Below, piece by piece: positions 1 to 8,061 of a DNA stretch of 64,000 nt. Made by a program: the position numbers and the translations under genes. Every line of letters starts with the position of its first letter. Positions within the stretch are counted from its first letter, which is position 1. The stretch comes from Streptomyces sp. 6-11-2 (GTDB lineage: Bacteria; Actinomycetota; Actinomycetes; Streptomycetales; Streptomycetaceae): contig NZ_BJOR01000001.1 of assembly GCF_006540305.1 (NCBI RefSeq), positions 4,526,001 to 4,590,000 on the forward strand. Reading direction: 5' to 3'. Under the pieces are notes generated by a model. It was not told where the DNA came from. It made no database searches and saw nothing but the letters and a program-made list of their open reading frames with translations.

Positions 1-260
1 CGGAGGCGGCGATGCTGCGCGGGCGTGGATCGGGGAACGACGGCTCCACGGGGCTCGGCCTGGACATCGTGCGCCGGCTCGCGGAGTCCACCGGCGGGGA
101 CGTCCGTATCGGCTCCTCCGTGCTCGGTGGCACGGAGGTGCGGATCTGGATCCAGCTCGACCCGCGCTCCCCGGTGCGCTCGGGCCACCGGGGAGCGGTG
201 CGCCGCCGCCGGCCGGGGAGATCCGCCGCGCGCCCCGCCCGTCCCCGGTCCCTTCCCTGA
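1..260 (+). CDS. Sensor histidine kinase, C-terminal fragment (5' end outside window)
   Basis: Only the last ~85 codons are present; the reading frame is open from position 3. The fragment carries the G2 box of a HATPase_c domain (GSTGLGLDIVRRLAESTGG), followed by a final strand pattern (GTEVRIWIQL) typical of the end of a two-component kinase ATPase core. About 30 Arg/Pro-rich residues follow to the TGA stop. The family phosphorylates a partner response regulator, but the sensor domain and partner are off the window, so signal and regulon cannot be stated. It is convergent with the beta-glucosidase gene. Confidence 0.8.
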   Translation, partial: EAAMLRGRGSGNDGSTGLGLDIVRRLAESTGGDVRIGSSVLGGTEVRIWIQLDPRSPVRSGHRGAVRRRRPGRSAARPARPRSLP

Positions 261-283
261 ACACCCGCGTCGTGGGCGGCAAA

Positions 284-321
284 GCGCCCCGGCCGGTTCA
301 CCCCCGATCCGGCCGGGGCGC
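284..321. terminator. Bidirectional hairpin between convergent kinase and bglC genes
   Basis: Perfect 13-bp inverted repeat (284-296 with 309-321) around a 12-nt loop, between two convergent genes. There is no clear U-tract, as is common for Streptomyces terminators. Likely serves both genes. Confidence 0.7.
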
Positions 322-341
322 GCTGGGAGCCGGACGGGCCG

Positions 342-1778
342 TCAGGCGGCGTCCGGCGGCGGCAGCTCCCCGGTGCGGGCCGCCCTGCCGTACCAGTGGG
401 CGCTGGACTTCGGGATCCGGGCGAGGGTGCTGTAGTCGACGTAGACCGCACCGAACCGCTTGCCGTACCCGTAGGCCCACTCGAAGTTGTCCATCAGGGA
501 CCACAGGTAGTACCCGCGGACGTCGGCGCCGTCCGTGATGGCCCGGCGCACCGCCGCCAGGTGGGAGTGCAGGTAGGCGATGCGCTCCGGGTCGTGCACG
601 CGGCCGTCGGCGTCCACCTTGTCGTCGTAGGCGGCGCCGTTCTCGGTGACGTACAGCGCCACTCCCGGCGCCTCCTGGGAGTAGCGCATGATCAGCTCGT
701 GCAGGCCGCTCGGGTCGATCGTCCAGCCCATCTCGGTGCGGTCGCCCGGCGTCTGGTGGAACGCCACGTCATCCGCGCCGGGCCACGGCGAGTGCGCGCT
801 CGCCCCGTGACCGTCGGCCCGCGGGCCCTCCAGCGTCGTGTCCGCCGCCGACACCAGGGCCGGCGTGTAGTAGTTGAGGCCGAGCGCGTCCAGCGGCTGG
901 TGGGCGGTCTGCAGATCGCCGTCCAGGACGTAGGACCAGTCCGTGATCGACGAGGTGGCCTCCAGCAGCGTGGCCGGGTACGCCCCGTGCAGCATCGGGC
1001 CGTGGAAGACCCCGTTGGCCAGGTCGTCGATCTTCCGGGCCGCCGCCAGGTCCGCCGGGTCCTGCGAGACGGTGCGGACCACCGAGGAGTTGAGGCTGAC
1101 CGCGACCGAGTTGCGGGCCGGCATCACCGACCGCAGCGCCTGCGCGCCCAGGCCGTGCGCCAGGTTCAGGTGGTGGGCCGCGCGCAGTGTGGCCGCGGGC
1201 TCGGTGCGGCCCGGCGCGTGCACCCCGGAGCCGTAGCCCAGGAAGGCGGTGCACCACGGCTCGTTGAGGGTGATCCACTGCTCCACCCGGTCGCCGAGCG
1301 CCTCCCCGACGATCTGCGCGTACTCCGCGAAGCGCAGCGCGGTCTCGCGCTCCGGCCAGCCGCCGGCGTCCTCCAGTTCCTGCGGCAGGTCCCAGTGGTA
1401 GAGGGTGACCGCCGGCTTGATCCCGCGTTCCAGCAGTTCGTCCACGAGACGGCGGTAGAAGTCCAGGCCCACCTGGACGGCGGGGCCCCGGCCGGTCGGT
1501 TGCACGCGCGGCCAGGAGACTGAGAAGCGGTAGGCGTTCAGGCCCAGGTCCGCCATCAGGGCCACGTCATCGCGGTAGCGGTGGTAGTGGTCGACAGCGA
1601 TGTCACCGGTTTCGTCACCGGCGGTCTTGCCTGGGGTATGGCTGAAGGTGTCCCAGATGGAGGGCGTACGGCCGTCCTCCCGCACCGCCCCCTCGATCTG
1701 GTACGCGGAGGTCGCGGCGCCCCAGAGGAAGGCGGGCGGAAAGGTCACCGGGGTCACCGGCTGTGCGGACTCAGGCAT
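342..1778 (-). CDS. bglC: Family GH1 beta-glucosidase, cellobiose/cello-oligosaccharide hydrolysing
   Basis: Intracellular GH1 enzyme of 478 aa expected to hydrolyse imported cellobiose to glucose. The acid/base motif TLNEP and nucleophile motif YVTENG are both present, with the N-terminal GH1 signature [15 protein letters not shown]. There is no signal peptide, which fits a cytoplasmic enzyme acting after CebEFG uptake. The start was placed at MPESAQP because the GH1 domain begins just after it; a longer frame runs to 1874 without family similarity. It lies 171 bp downstream of cebG on the same strand. A CebR-type palindrome overlaps the start codon, so direct repression by CebR is likely, as known for bglC in S. 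scabiei. Confidence 0.92.
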   Translation of the reverse strand: MPESAQPVTPVTFPPAFLWGAATSAYQIEGAVREDGRTPSIWDTFSHTPGKTAGDETGDIAVDHYHRYRDDVALMADLGLNAYRFSVSWPRVQPTGRGPAVQVGLDFYRRLVDELLERGIKPAVTLYHWDLPQELEDAGGWPERETALRFAEYAQIVGEALGDRVEQWITLNEPWCTAFLGYGSGVHAPGRTEPAATLRAAHHLNLAHGLGAQALRSVMPARNSVAVSLNSSVVRTVSQDPADLAAARKIDDLANGVFHGPMLHGAYPATLLEATSSITDWSYVLDGDLQTAHQPLDALGLNYYTPALVSAADTTLEGPRADGHGASAHSPWPGADDVAFHQTPGDRTEMGWTIDPSGLHELIMRYSQEAPGVALYVTENGAAYDDKVDADGRVHDPERIAYLHSHLAAVRRAITDGADVRGYYLWSLMDNFEWAYGYGKRFGAVYVDYSTLARIPKSSAHWYGRAARTGELPPPDAA

Positions 1779-1791
1779 GGAAGCGCTCCCA
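1778..1791. promoter_or_regulatory. CebR operator overlapping the bglC start codon
   Basis: TGGAAGCGCTCCCA differs by one base from the CebR consensus TGGGAGCGCTCCCA. Its left end contains the last base of the ATG complement, so a bound repressor would cover the translation start. A perfect copy lies upstream of cebE. Confidence 0.85.
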
Positions 1792-1860
1792 TAGATGGTC
1801 GTGAAAGACCGACGGTTCGAAAGGGGAGGTGGACAGGGGTCGACGTGGACAGAGGGACGA

Positions 1861-1888
1861 GGGGCCGGGACCACGGTGACCCGGCCCC
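1861..1888 (-). terminator. Hairpin between cebG and bglC
   Basis: Perfect 9-bp GC stem (1861-1869 with 1880-1888), 10-nt loop, in the 171-bp gap after cebG. It could end the cebEFG transcript or attenuate read-through into bglC. Confidence 0.5.
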
Positions 1889-1949
1889 CGGAAGGCGGGG
1901 GTGTGCGCGGCGGCCGGGCCGTCGCGCGCGCGAGGACGGGCCGCGGGCG

Positions 1950-2855
1950 TCAGCCCTTGACCGCGCCCTGCATGATGCCGCCCACGATCTGCTTGCCGAA
2001 GATCGCGAAGACCAGCAGCAGCGGCAGCGTGCCGAGCAGCGCGCCCGCCATGATCAGGGACTGGTCGGGGGTGTAGCCGCGGCCCAGACCCGCGAGGGCG
2101 ACCTGCACGGTCGGGTTGCCGGTCTGGGTCAGCACCAGGAAGGGCCACAGGAAGTCGTTCCAGGTCTGCACGAACATCAGCATCCCCAGCACGGCCATCG
2201 CGGGACGCGCCGCCGGGAACACCACGTGCCACACCACGCGCCAGCTGCTCGCGCCGTCCACCCGGGCGGCCTCGATGATCTCGTCCGGCAGCGCCTGGAG
2301 CAGGTACTGCCGCATGAAGAACACACCGAACGCGCTGACCAGCGACGGCAGGATCACCGCCTGCAACTGGTCGGTCCAGTCCAGCTTGGCCACCATCATG
2401 TACAGCGGGATGATGCTGAGCTGCGGCGGCACCATCATCGTGCCGATCACGATCAGCATCAGCGCGCCCCGGCCCCTGAAGCGCAGCTTGGCGAAGGCGA
2501 AGCCGGCGATCGTGGACAGGAACACGACCGTCGCCGCGGAGATCCCCGCCACGATCGTGGTGTTGACGAACGCCTTGCCCAGGTTGGCGTCCGTCCAGGC
2601 GACCTGGAGGTTGTGCATCAGGTTCGAGCCGAACCAGAAGGGCGGCGGGGTCTGCGCCAGCCGGTTGTTGTTCCGGGACGCGGCGATCGCCGTCCACACC
2701 AGCGGGAACAGCGACCCGATGGTGAACAGGGCCAGGATCACGTACGCGATCGGGCCGGCGTGCAGCTGCCCGCCCGCGCGGGCGGCCTTGGACCGGCGCG
2801 TCCGGCGCGGCCCGGCGGTCGGCGTCTCGGGTTCGGTCAGGGTCGTCGTCGTCAC
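1950..2855 (-). CDS. cebG: ABC sugar transporter permease, MalG type (CebG)
   Basis: Membrane permease of 301 aa, with about six hydrophobic segments after a basic N-terminal tail (RRTRRSKAAR). The EAA loop that docks the ATPase is visible as EAARVDGASSWRVVWHVVFP. It belongs to the CUT1 family and pairs with CebF to import cellobiose/cellotriose delivered by CebE. No ATPase gene is in the cluster; in Streptomyces the shared ATPase MsiK serves this system, so its absence is expected. It starts 11 bp after cebF ends, which indicates translational coupling. Confidence 0.93.
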   Translation of the reverse strand: MTTTTLTEPETPTAGPRRTRRSKAARAGGQLHAGPIAYVILALFTIGSLFPLVWTAIAASRNNNRLAQTPPPFWFGSNLMHNLQVAWTDANLGKAFVNTTIVAGISAATVVFLSTIAGFAFAKLRFRGRGALMLIVIGTMMVPPQLSIIPLYMMVAKLDWTDQLQAVILPSLVSAFGVFFMRQYLLQALPDEIIEAARVDGASSWRVVWHVVFPAARPAMAVLGMLMFVQTWNDFLWPFLVLTQTGNPTVQVALAGLGRGYTPDQSLIMAGALLGTLPLLLVFAIFGKQIVGGIMQGAVKG

Positions 2856-2866
2856 GGCCGGTCTCC

Positions 2867-3889
2867 TTAACTACTGGCGCGCAGCCGGCGCGAGATGACG
2901 TAGTTGACCACGCCGATCACGATCAGGATCAGGAACATCGTCCAGGCGATCGCGGAGGCTCGGCCCAGGTGCTGGTTCACCCAGCCCTGCTCGTACAGGT
3001 ACAGACCCAGCGTCTGGAACTGGTGCTCGGCACCGCCGGAGGCGCCCTTGTTGGCGTCGAACAGCAGCGGCTCGCCGAAGACCTGGCTGGCGCCGATGGT
3101 CGACACCACGGCGGTGAAGAGGATGGTCGGACGCAGCTGCGGCAGGGTGACGTGGAAGAACTGCCGGATCCGGTTGGCGCCGTCCAGGGCGGCCGACTCG
3201 TACAGGTCGTTCGGGATGGCCTGCATCGCCGCCAGGTAGATCAGCGCGTTGTAGCCCGTCCAGCGCCAGATGATGATCGTGGAGACGGCTATCTGGGAGG
3301 GCCACTTGTCGTTCTGCCAGTCGATGTTGTCGAAGCCGACCGAGTGCAGCACCCAGTTGATCATGCCGTAGTCGCGGCCGAAGAGCAGCACGAAGACCAG
3401 GGAGGCGGCGGCGATCGACGTCGCGTACGGCGCGAGCATCGCGACCCGGTAGAAGGTCGAGGCGCGCAGCCGGTAGTTCAGGATGTGCGCCAGGCCCATC
3501 GCCATCAGCAGCTGCGGGACCGTGGAGATGATGCCGATGGTCAGGGTGTTCCGCGCCGCGTTCCAGAAGAACTCGTCATCGAAGATGCGGGTGTAGTTCC
3601 GCAGCCCCGCCCACTCCATGTCGGTCGGCGCCGTCAGCTCCACCGTGTGCAGCGAGGCCCACGCCGTGTAGATCAGCGGGAACAGCCCGAAGGCGACGAA
3701 CAGCAGGAAGAACGGCGAGACGAACGCGTACGGGCTCCACCGCATGTCCCGCTGCCAGCGGCGGGACAGCCGCGCCCGGCGCCGGTGCTCCGCGTCGGCG
3801 GTGTCGGTTCCCGCCGGGCGGCCCGGGGCCGCGCCCCCCTCCTTCTCGGGGGGCGCGGCGGTGTCGTGCCGGGTGGCCATACCGGTCAC
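2867..3889 (-). CDS. cebF: ABC sugar transporter permease, MalF type (CebF)
   Basis: Permease of 340 aa with a charged cytoplasmic N-terminus of ~50 residues, then about six membrane segments. The EAA motif reads YESAALDGANRIRQFFHVTLP. It forms the translocation pore with CebG. The frame starts within the cebE stop region (4-bp overlap), and an internal ATG three codons later is an alternative start. Member of the cebEFG operon. Confidence 0.93.
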   Translation of the reverse strand: MTGMATRHDTAAPPEKEGGAAPGRPAGTDTADAEHRRRARLSRRWQRDMRWSPYAFVSPFFLLFVAFGLFPLIYTAWASLHTVELTAPTDMEWAGLRNYTRIFDDEFFWNAARNTLTIGIISTVPQLLMAMGLAHILNYRLRASTFYRVAMLAPYATSIAAASLVFVLLFGRDYGMINWVLHSVGFDNIDWQNDKWPSQIAVSTIIIWRWTGYNALIYLAAMQAIPNDLYESAALDGANRIRQFFHVTLPQLRPTILFTAVVSTIGASQVFGEPLLFDANKGASGGAEHQFQTLGLYLYEQGWVNQHLGRASAIAWTMFLILIVIGVVNYVISRRLRASS

Positions 3890-5253
3890 TTCTCCAGGTT
3901 GTTGTCGATGGTCTTCGTGGCCGTCTTCCAGGCGTCGGCGGGCGACTTGCCCTTCGTCACGAGGATGACGCCGTTGTCCGTCAGGCCCTGCTGGACGATC
4001 TGGTCCTTCGGGCCGATCGTCTGGACCGGGATGGACTTGGCGGCCTCCGCGAAGATCTGGCCGATGGGCGCGTCACCGGTCATCTCGTTCTTCGCGTCGG
4101 TCACCGACGGCATGGTGTAGGCGCCGGGGGCGCTCGGGAAGCTGCCCTGGACGGCGAACAGCTTCGCCTGCTGCTCGGGAGCGGTCAACCAGGTGATGAA
4201 CTCCGTCGCCTCCTTCACGTGCTTGCCGCTCTTGGGCACGGCCAGGAAGGAGCCGCCCCAGTTGCCGCCCTTGGGCGGCACGGCGACGTCCCACTTGCCG
4301 GCCGCGTCGGGCTGCGACTTGCCCTTGATGGTGCCGAGCATCCACGGCGGGCAGGCGACGGTGGCGAACTTGTTGTTCGCGATCGTCTGGTCCCAGGCCG
4401 GCTGGAACTGCGTCTGCGACTGGACCAGTCCCTCCTGGGCGGCCTTGGCGGTCAGGTCGAAGGCGGCCTTGACGGCGGGGTTCGTCTTGTAGATGACGTT
4501 GCCGGAGGCGTCGTAGAACTTCTCCTTCTCACTGCTGAGGATCGCGTTGATCAGACCGCCGGGGGAGTCCATGAAGTAGGTGCCCTTGGGCGCCTTCTTC
4601 TTGAACGTCTCGCCCGCCGTGACGAACTTGTTCCAGTCGCCCGCCCAGAGCTTGCCGACCTCCTCGCGGTCCGTGGGCAGTCCGGCCTGCTCGAAGAGGT
4701 CCTTGCGGTAGCAGATCGCCATCGGGCCGATGTCGGTGCCCAGGCCGATGGTCTGGTCGTCCTTGGTGGTGGCCTGCTGCCACTTCCAGTCCAGCCAGTT
4801 GCCCTTGTCCACGCCCGAGGCCTTGGAGAGGTCCTCGAACTTGGCTGCCTGGGTGGCGACGACCTCGGCGATGTTGCCGACCTCGATGGCCTGGACGTCC
4901 ATCAGGCCGCTGTTGGTGGTGAGGTGGTTGACGAGCGCCGGGTAGTAGTTCTCGTTGCGCTCGACGACGTTTTCCTGAATCTTGATGTCGGGGTGCAGCT
5001 TCTCGTACTCGGTGTAGAGGCCGGCCTCCTTGAAGCCCATCGTGCCGAAGAGGCCCATCGTGATCGTGACCTTGGCACCACCGCCGTCGCCACCGCCGGT
5101 CGACGAGCCGGTCTTGTCTCCGCTGTCGCTGGAGCAGCCGGCCAGCAGCCCGGCGCCCAGCGACGCGGCTGCCGCCAGGACCACCGCCTTGCGGGCGATG
5201 GGGGTCCCCCCACTCGAACGAAGTCGAGAATGGGGGAGCAAACGTGCTCGCAT
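3886..5253 (-). CDS. cebE: Cellobiose/cellotriose-binding lipoprotein (CebE) with an unusual signal peptide
   Basis: Extracellular solute-binding protein (family 1) of 455 aa, the high-affinity capture component of the cello-oligosaccharide transporter. The start at 5253 is set by AGGAGG five bases upstream. The signal peptide has a hydrophobic core AVVLAAAASLGAGLLAGC, so the lipidated Cys is residue 40, followed by a Ser/Gly/Thr linker. Residues ~5-18 of the signal peptide are encoded by a GC-rich inverted repeat resembling small intergenic Streptomyces repeats (see findings). The remainder looks intact. First gene of cebEFG, preceded by a perfect CebR operator. Confidence 0.92.
   Translation of the reverse strand: MRARLLPHSRLRSSGGTPIARKAVVLAAAASLGAGLLAGCSSDSGDKTGSSTGGGDGGGAKVTITMGLFGTMGFKEAGLYTEYEKLHPDIKIQENVVERNENYYPALVNHLTTNSGLMDVQAIEVGNIAEVVATQAAKFEDLSKASGVDKGNWLDWKWQQATTKDDQTIGLGTDIGPMAICYRKDLFEQAGLPTDREEVGKLWAGDWNKFVTAGETFKKKAPKGTYFMDSPGGLINAILSSEKEKFYDASGNVIYKTNPAVKAAFDLTAKAAQEGLVQSQTQFQPAWDQTIANNKFATVACPPWMLGTIKGKSQPDAAGKWDVAVPPKGGNWGGSFLAVPKSGKHVKEATEFITWLTAPEQQAKLFAVQGSFPSAPGAYTMPSVTDAKNEMTGDAPIGQIFAEAAKSIPVQTIGPKDQIVQQGLTDNGVILVTKGKSPADAWKTATKTIDNNLEK
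5203..5238. repeat. Small palindromic repeat lying inside the cebE coding sequence
   Basis: C-run/CTCGA...TCGAG/G-run inverted repeat: 5207-5212 with 5231-5236 and 5213-5217 with 5224-5228, with a two-base bulge. This resembles the hairpin repeats common between Streptomyces genes. Here it is in frame and encodes part of the CebE signal peptide. Confidence 0.65.
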
Positions 5254-5368
5254 TGCGTCCTCCTGTTGCCCTGACGTGCCGACCCCCCGGCCAACTGCAT
5301 GTTGGGCCCGTTTTGTACTCGCTGCGGCTCGGGCGGGGAACGTGCGGGTTGTGTATGTGTCAGGTACT

Positions 5369-5384
5369 GTGGGAGCGCTCCCAC
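5369..5384. promoter_or_regulatory. CebR operator in the cebE-cebR intergenic region
   Basis: Perfect 16-bp palindrome GTGGGAGCGCTCCCAC containing the 14-bp CebR consensus. It sits 115 bp upstream of the cebE start and about 240 bp upstream of cebR. Cello-oligosaccharides release CebR from such sites in S. griseus, S. reticuli and S. scabiei. Confidence 0.9.
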
Positions 5385-5622
5385 CAGTGATGTGTTGAAG
5401 AGTCGCGGGTTCGAGCGGGGGTGTCAAGGGTGTGAGCGAGGACAAATGCGTTCGGTTATCGGCCTGTTAACTAACGCGGGAGGGGTGAGGTCCTCGACCC
5501 GGGTATGCGGAGTCGTCCCGTCCCCCGGGGTCCGCCGCGGCGGCCCCCGGGCACGGCGTCCGCGCTCGGGAGACTGTTACATTCCAGGCCAAGGCGGTTT
5601 CGACGGCGGAAGGGCGGAGCCA

Positions 5623-6678
5623 ATGACAGGCCACGGAGCGCGGGGCCGGAGCGGCGGTCGGCCGACCCTCGAAGAGGTCGCCGCGCGGGCCGGCGTCGGC
5701 CGCGGCACCGTCTCGCGGGTGATCAACGGCTCGCCCCGGGTCAGCGACGCCACCCGGGCCGCAGTCGAGGCGGCGGTGGCCGAACTCGGCTACGTCCCCA
5801 ACACGGCCGCCCGCGCCCTCGCCGCCAACCGCACCGACGCGATCGCCCTCGTCGTGCCCGAGCCGGAGACCCGCTTCTTCGCCGAGCCGTACTTCTCGGA
5901 CATGCTGCGGGGTGTCGGCGCCGGACTGTCGGACACGGAGATGCAGTTGCTGCTGATCTTCGCCGGCAGCGACCAGAAGCGGCAGCGGCTGGCCCAGTAC
6001 CTGGCCGCGCACCGGGTGGACGGCGTGCTGCTGGTCTCGGTGCATGCCGACGACCCGCTGCCGGACATGCTGGCCCAGCTGGAGATCCCGGCCGTGATCA
6101 GCGGTCCGCGGTCGGCGGGCGAGACCCTGACCTCGGTGGACTCCGACAACTACGGAGGCGCCCGTTCCGCCGTGGAGCACCTGATGGCCCGCGGCTGCCG
6201 CACCGTCGCCCACATCACCGGCCACATGGACGTCTACGGCGCCCAGCGCCGCGTCGACGGCTACCGCGACGCCCTGCGGGACGCGGGCCTGGAGGTGGAC
6301 GAACTCCTCGTGGCCCAGGGAGACTTCACCGAGGGCGGTGGCCGCCGCGCGATGACGCGCCTGCTGGACCACCGCCCCGACCTGGACGCCGTCTTCGCCG
6401 CCTCCGACGTCACGGCGGCCGGCGCCCGTCAGGTGCTGCGCGAGGCGGGCCGCCGCATCCCCGACGACGTGGCCCTGGTCGGCTACGACGACTCCGCCAT
6501 CGCCCGCCACATGGATCCGCCCCTGACCAGCGTCCGCCAGCCCATCGAGGAGATGGGCCGCGCGATGATCGACCTCCTGCTGAACGAGATCGCCGACCGC
6601 CGCCCGGCGGTGTCCCGGGGGCTGGAGCGGCGGCAGCTCGTACTGCCTACGGAGCTGATGGTGCGGGCGTCGTCGTAG
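5623..6678 (+). CDS. cebR: LacI-family repressor of cellobiose utilisation (CebR)
   Basis: LacI/GalR regulator of 351 aa. The N-terminal HTH is seen at PTLEEVAARAGVGRGTVSRVINGSP, followed by the hinge helix (NTAARALAANRT) and a periplasmic-binding-like effector domain. The ATG at 5623 is chosen because the HTH begins ~18 residues later, as usual; the open frame extends further upstream without similarity. It is divergent from cebEFG and expected to repress it and bglC until cellobiose or cellotriose binds. Its last 32 bases overlap the end of the convergent ankyrin gene. Confidence 0.93.
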   Translation: MTGHGARGRSGGRPTLEEVAARAGVGRGTVSRVINGSPRVSDATRAAVEAAVAELGYVPNTAARALAANRTDAIALVVPEPETRFFAEPYFSDMLRGVGAGLSDTEMQLLLIFAGSDQKRQRLAQYLAAHRVDGVLLVSVHADDPLPDMLAQLEIPAVISGPRSAGETLTSVDSDNYGGARSAVEHLMARGCRTVAHITGHMDVYGAQRRVDGYRDALRDAGLEVDELLVAQGDFTEGGGRRAMTRLLDHRPDLDAVFAASDVTAAGARQVLREAGRRIPDDVALVGYDDSAIARHMDPPLTSVRQPIEEMGRAMIDLLLNEIADRRPAVSRGLERRQLVLPTELMVRASS

Positions 6679-7111
6679 CGGGCCTCGGACCGCCGGGCCG
6701 GGTGGCTCCCGCCGCGACGAGAAGAGCGACCGACTCGGCATGGGAATCGGCCACCGCCCACTCCAGGGGAGTACGGCCCGTGCCGTGATCCTCACGAAGA
6801 TTCGGATCGGCTTCGTGCGCCAGGAGCGTGCGCACCGTCTCGGTGTGCCCCCAGCAAGCGGCCGCGCACAGGGGCGTGCCTTCCGCTCCGCGCCCGCTCT
6901 CGGTGTCCGGACGGGCCCCGGCCGCGAGAAGCAGTCGGACCATCTCGGCATCCCCCTGTACGGACGCCGCATAGAGCGGGGTGGTGCCCTCCCTGTCCGC
7001 TCGCTCCGGATCGGCACCGGCCCGCAGCAGCGCCTCCGCGTGGGCGGTGTCGCCCAGCATGGCCGCCGAGACGAGGTGCCCGGAGAGCTTCTTGCGCTGC
7101 CGTCGGTTCAT
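6647..7111 (-). CDS. Ankyrin-repeat protein
   Basis: Small protein of 154 aa made almost wholly of ankyrin repeats: recognisable units GDTAHAEALLRAGADPERAD, GTTPLYAASVQGDAEMVRLL, GTPLCAAACWGHTETVRTLL and GRTPLEWAVADSHAESVALL. No signal or membrane segment is present, so a cytoplasmic protein-binding role is inferred; the partner is unknown. The start is placed at MNRRQRKKLSGH, where repeat-like sequence begins; the ribosome-binding site is weak. It converges on cebR with a 32-bp coding overlap. Confidence 0.8.
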   Translation of the reverse strand: MNRRQRKKLSGHLVSAAMLGDTAHAEALLRAGADPERADREGTTPLYAASVQGDAEMVRLLLAAGARPDTESGRGAEGTPLCAAACWGHTETVRTLLAHEADPNLREDHGTGRTPLEWAVADSHAESVALLVAAGATRPGGPRPATTTPAPSAP

Positions 7112-7152
7112 GGCTGCCGAGGTTACCGTCGCGGCGCGCGGTTCCGGGCCGG

Positions 7153-7764
7153 TCAGGAGGAAGCGGAACCACCGTCGGTCCCCATGCGCTGACGCCTGTA
7201 GTGGCGAGCGGCTCGGGCGCGGTTTCCGCACGACGGCTTGCACCACTCCTGCCGCCCGTGGCCCTGGACGAAGTAACGCACGCAGCGGGGCGCGGTGCAG
7301 GCGCGCAGACGCTCCCGCTGCGACCCGCTCAGGAAGTCGATGGCGGCACGGGCGAGGGTCGCGACAAGCAGGACCTTCGGATCGCTCCCCGTGGAGAAGA
7401 TCCGCGCTACGGGGGTTCCTTCGCGAGGCCAGTCGAGCCGCGGGGCGACCGGTTCACGGGCGGCGACCGCGTTGAGGTGGGCCAGTGCCTGGTCGGTCGG
7501 CATCAGCCGACGGGCATCCGCCGGACTGGGGGGAGCGGGGCTGACCGCGCGGGCGAACAGGGCTCGCGTCGCCCGCCGCAGTTCGACGATCTGGAGCCTG
7601 AGGTCCTCGTCCGTCGCGATGCCCTCGACCGGGACATGGCCGGTCAGCAGATCGCCCTGCGCCTGGACCCTGCGCATGCCCTGGGAGGGCGACTCCCCGG
7701 CGGACCGGGACCAGCCGCCCGGCCTCGCCTTCCACGTCCTCGGCGACGACCGGCGCCTGACCAC
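7153..7764 (-). CDS. CGNR zinc-finger regulator, possibly N-terminally truncated
   Basis: The C-terminus is a clear CGNR zinc finger: CTAPRCVRYFVQGHG, then EWCKPSCGNRARAARHYRR, with four cysteines for Zn. The preceding ~100 residues fit the end of the associated ABATE-type domain. The first ~30 residues (Arg/Pro/Ser rich) do not look like the conserved LAxDxxNT opening of that domain. On the opposite strand the same stretch translates to protein-like sequence (GLAFHVLGDDRRLTTHYRVVLRR). The 5' end may therefore be a recombination junction, and the true start could be the internal ATG at 7675. Probably a DNA-binding regulator with unknown targets. Confidence 0.6.
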   Translation of the reverse strand: MVRRRSSPRTWKARPGGWSRSAGESPSQGMRRVQAQGDLLTGHVPVEGIATDEDLRLQIVELRRATRALFARAVSPAPPSPADARRLMPTDQALAHLNAVAAREPVAPRLDWPREGTPVARIFSTGSDPKVLLVATLARAAIDFLSGSQRERLRACTAPRCVRYFVQGHGRQEWCKPSCGNRARAARHYRRQRMGTDGGSASS

Positions 7765-7829
7765 CCACTACCGCGTCGTTCTCCGACGCTCACGTCCGGC
7801 CGAGCGGCCCCTGACGCAGCGGAACATGC

Positions 7830-7870
7830 AAGAGGCCGGTGACCTGGATAATCCAGGCCACCGGCCTCTT
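7830..7870 (-). terminator. Strong hairpin downstream of tRNA-His
   Basis: Almost perfect inverted repeat: 7830-7849 pairs with 7851-7870 apart from one A/C mismatch. It lies six bases past the tRNA 3' end on the transcribed strand and probably ends its transcript. Confidence 0.65.
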
Positions 7871-7875
7871 GGTGA

Positions 7876-7951
7876 AGGGTGAGTGACGGGACTCGAACCC
7901 GCGGCATCCTGGACCACAACCAGGTGCTCTACCAGCTGAGCTACACCCACC
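7876..7951 (-). tRNA. tRNA-His (anticodon GTG)
   Basis: Full cloverleaf on the minus strand. The acceptor GTGGGTG pairs with CACTCAC, the D arm reads GCTCAGCTGGTAGAGC, and the anticodon arm is CCTGG-TTGTGGT-CCAGG with anticodon GTG. The T arm is GCGGGTTCGAGTCCCGT. The base before G1 is G, giving the extra G-1 expected of tRNA-His. CCA is not encoded in full. Confidence 0.95.
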
Positions 7952-8061
7952 ATGACCGGTCCGAGGGATTCTGCGGTTTCCCCGACCGGCCGAGAAGAAG
8001 TCTACAGGGTCGGAAGGGGTGCTCGCGCACAGGTTTCGCGGCGCCCCTTCGCGGGGCCCCG

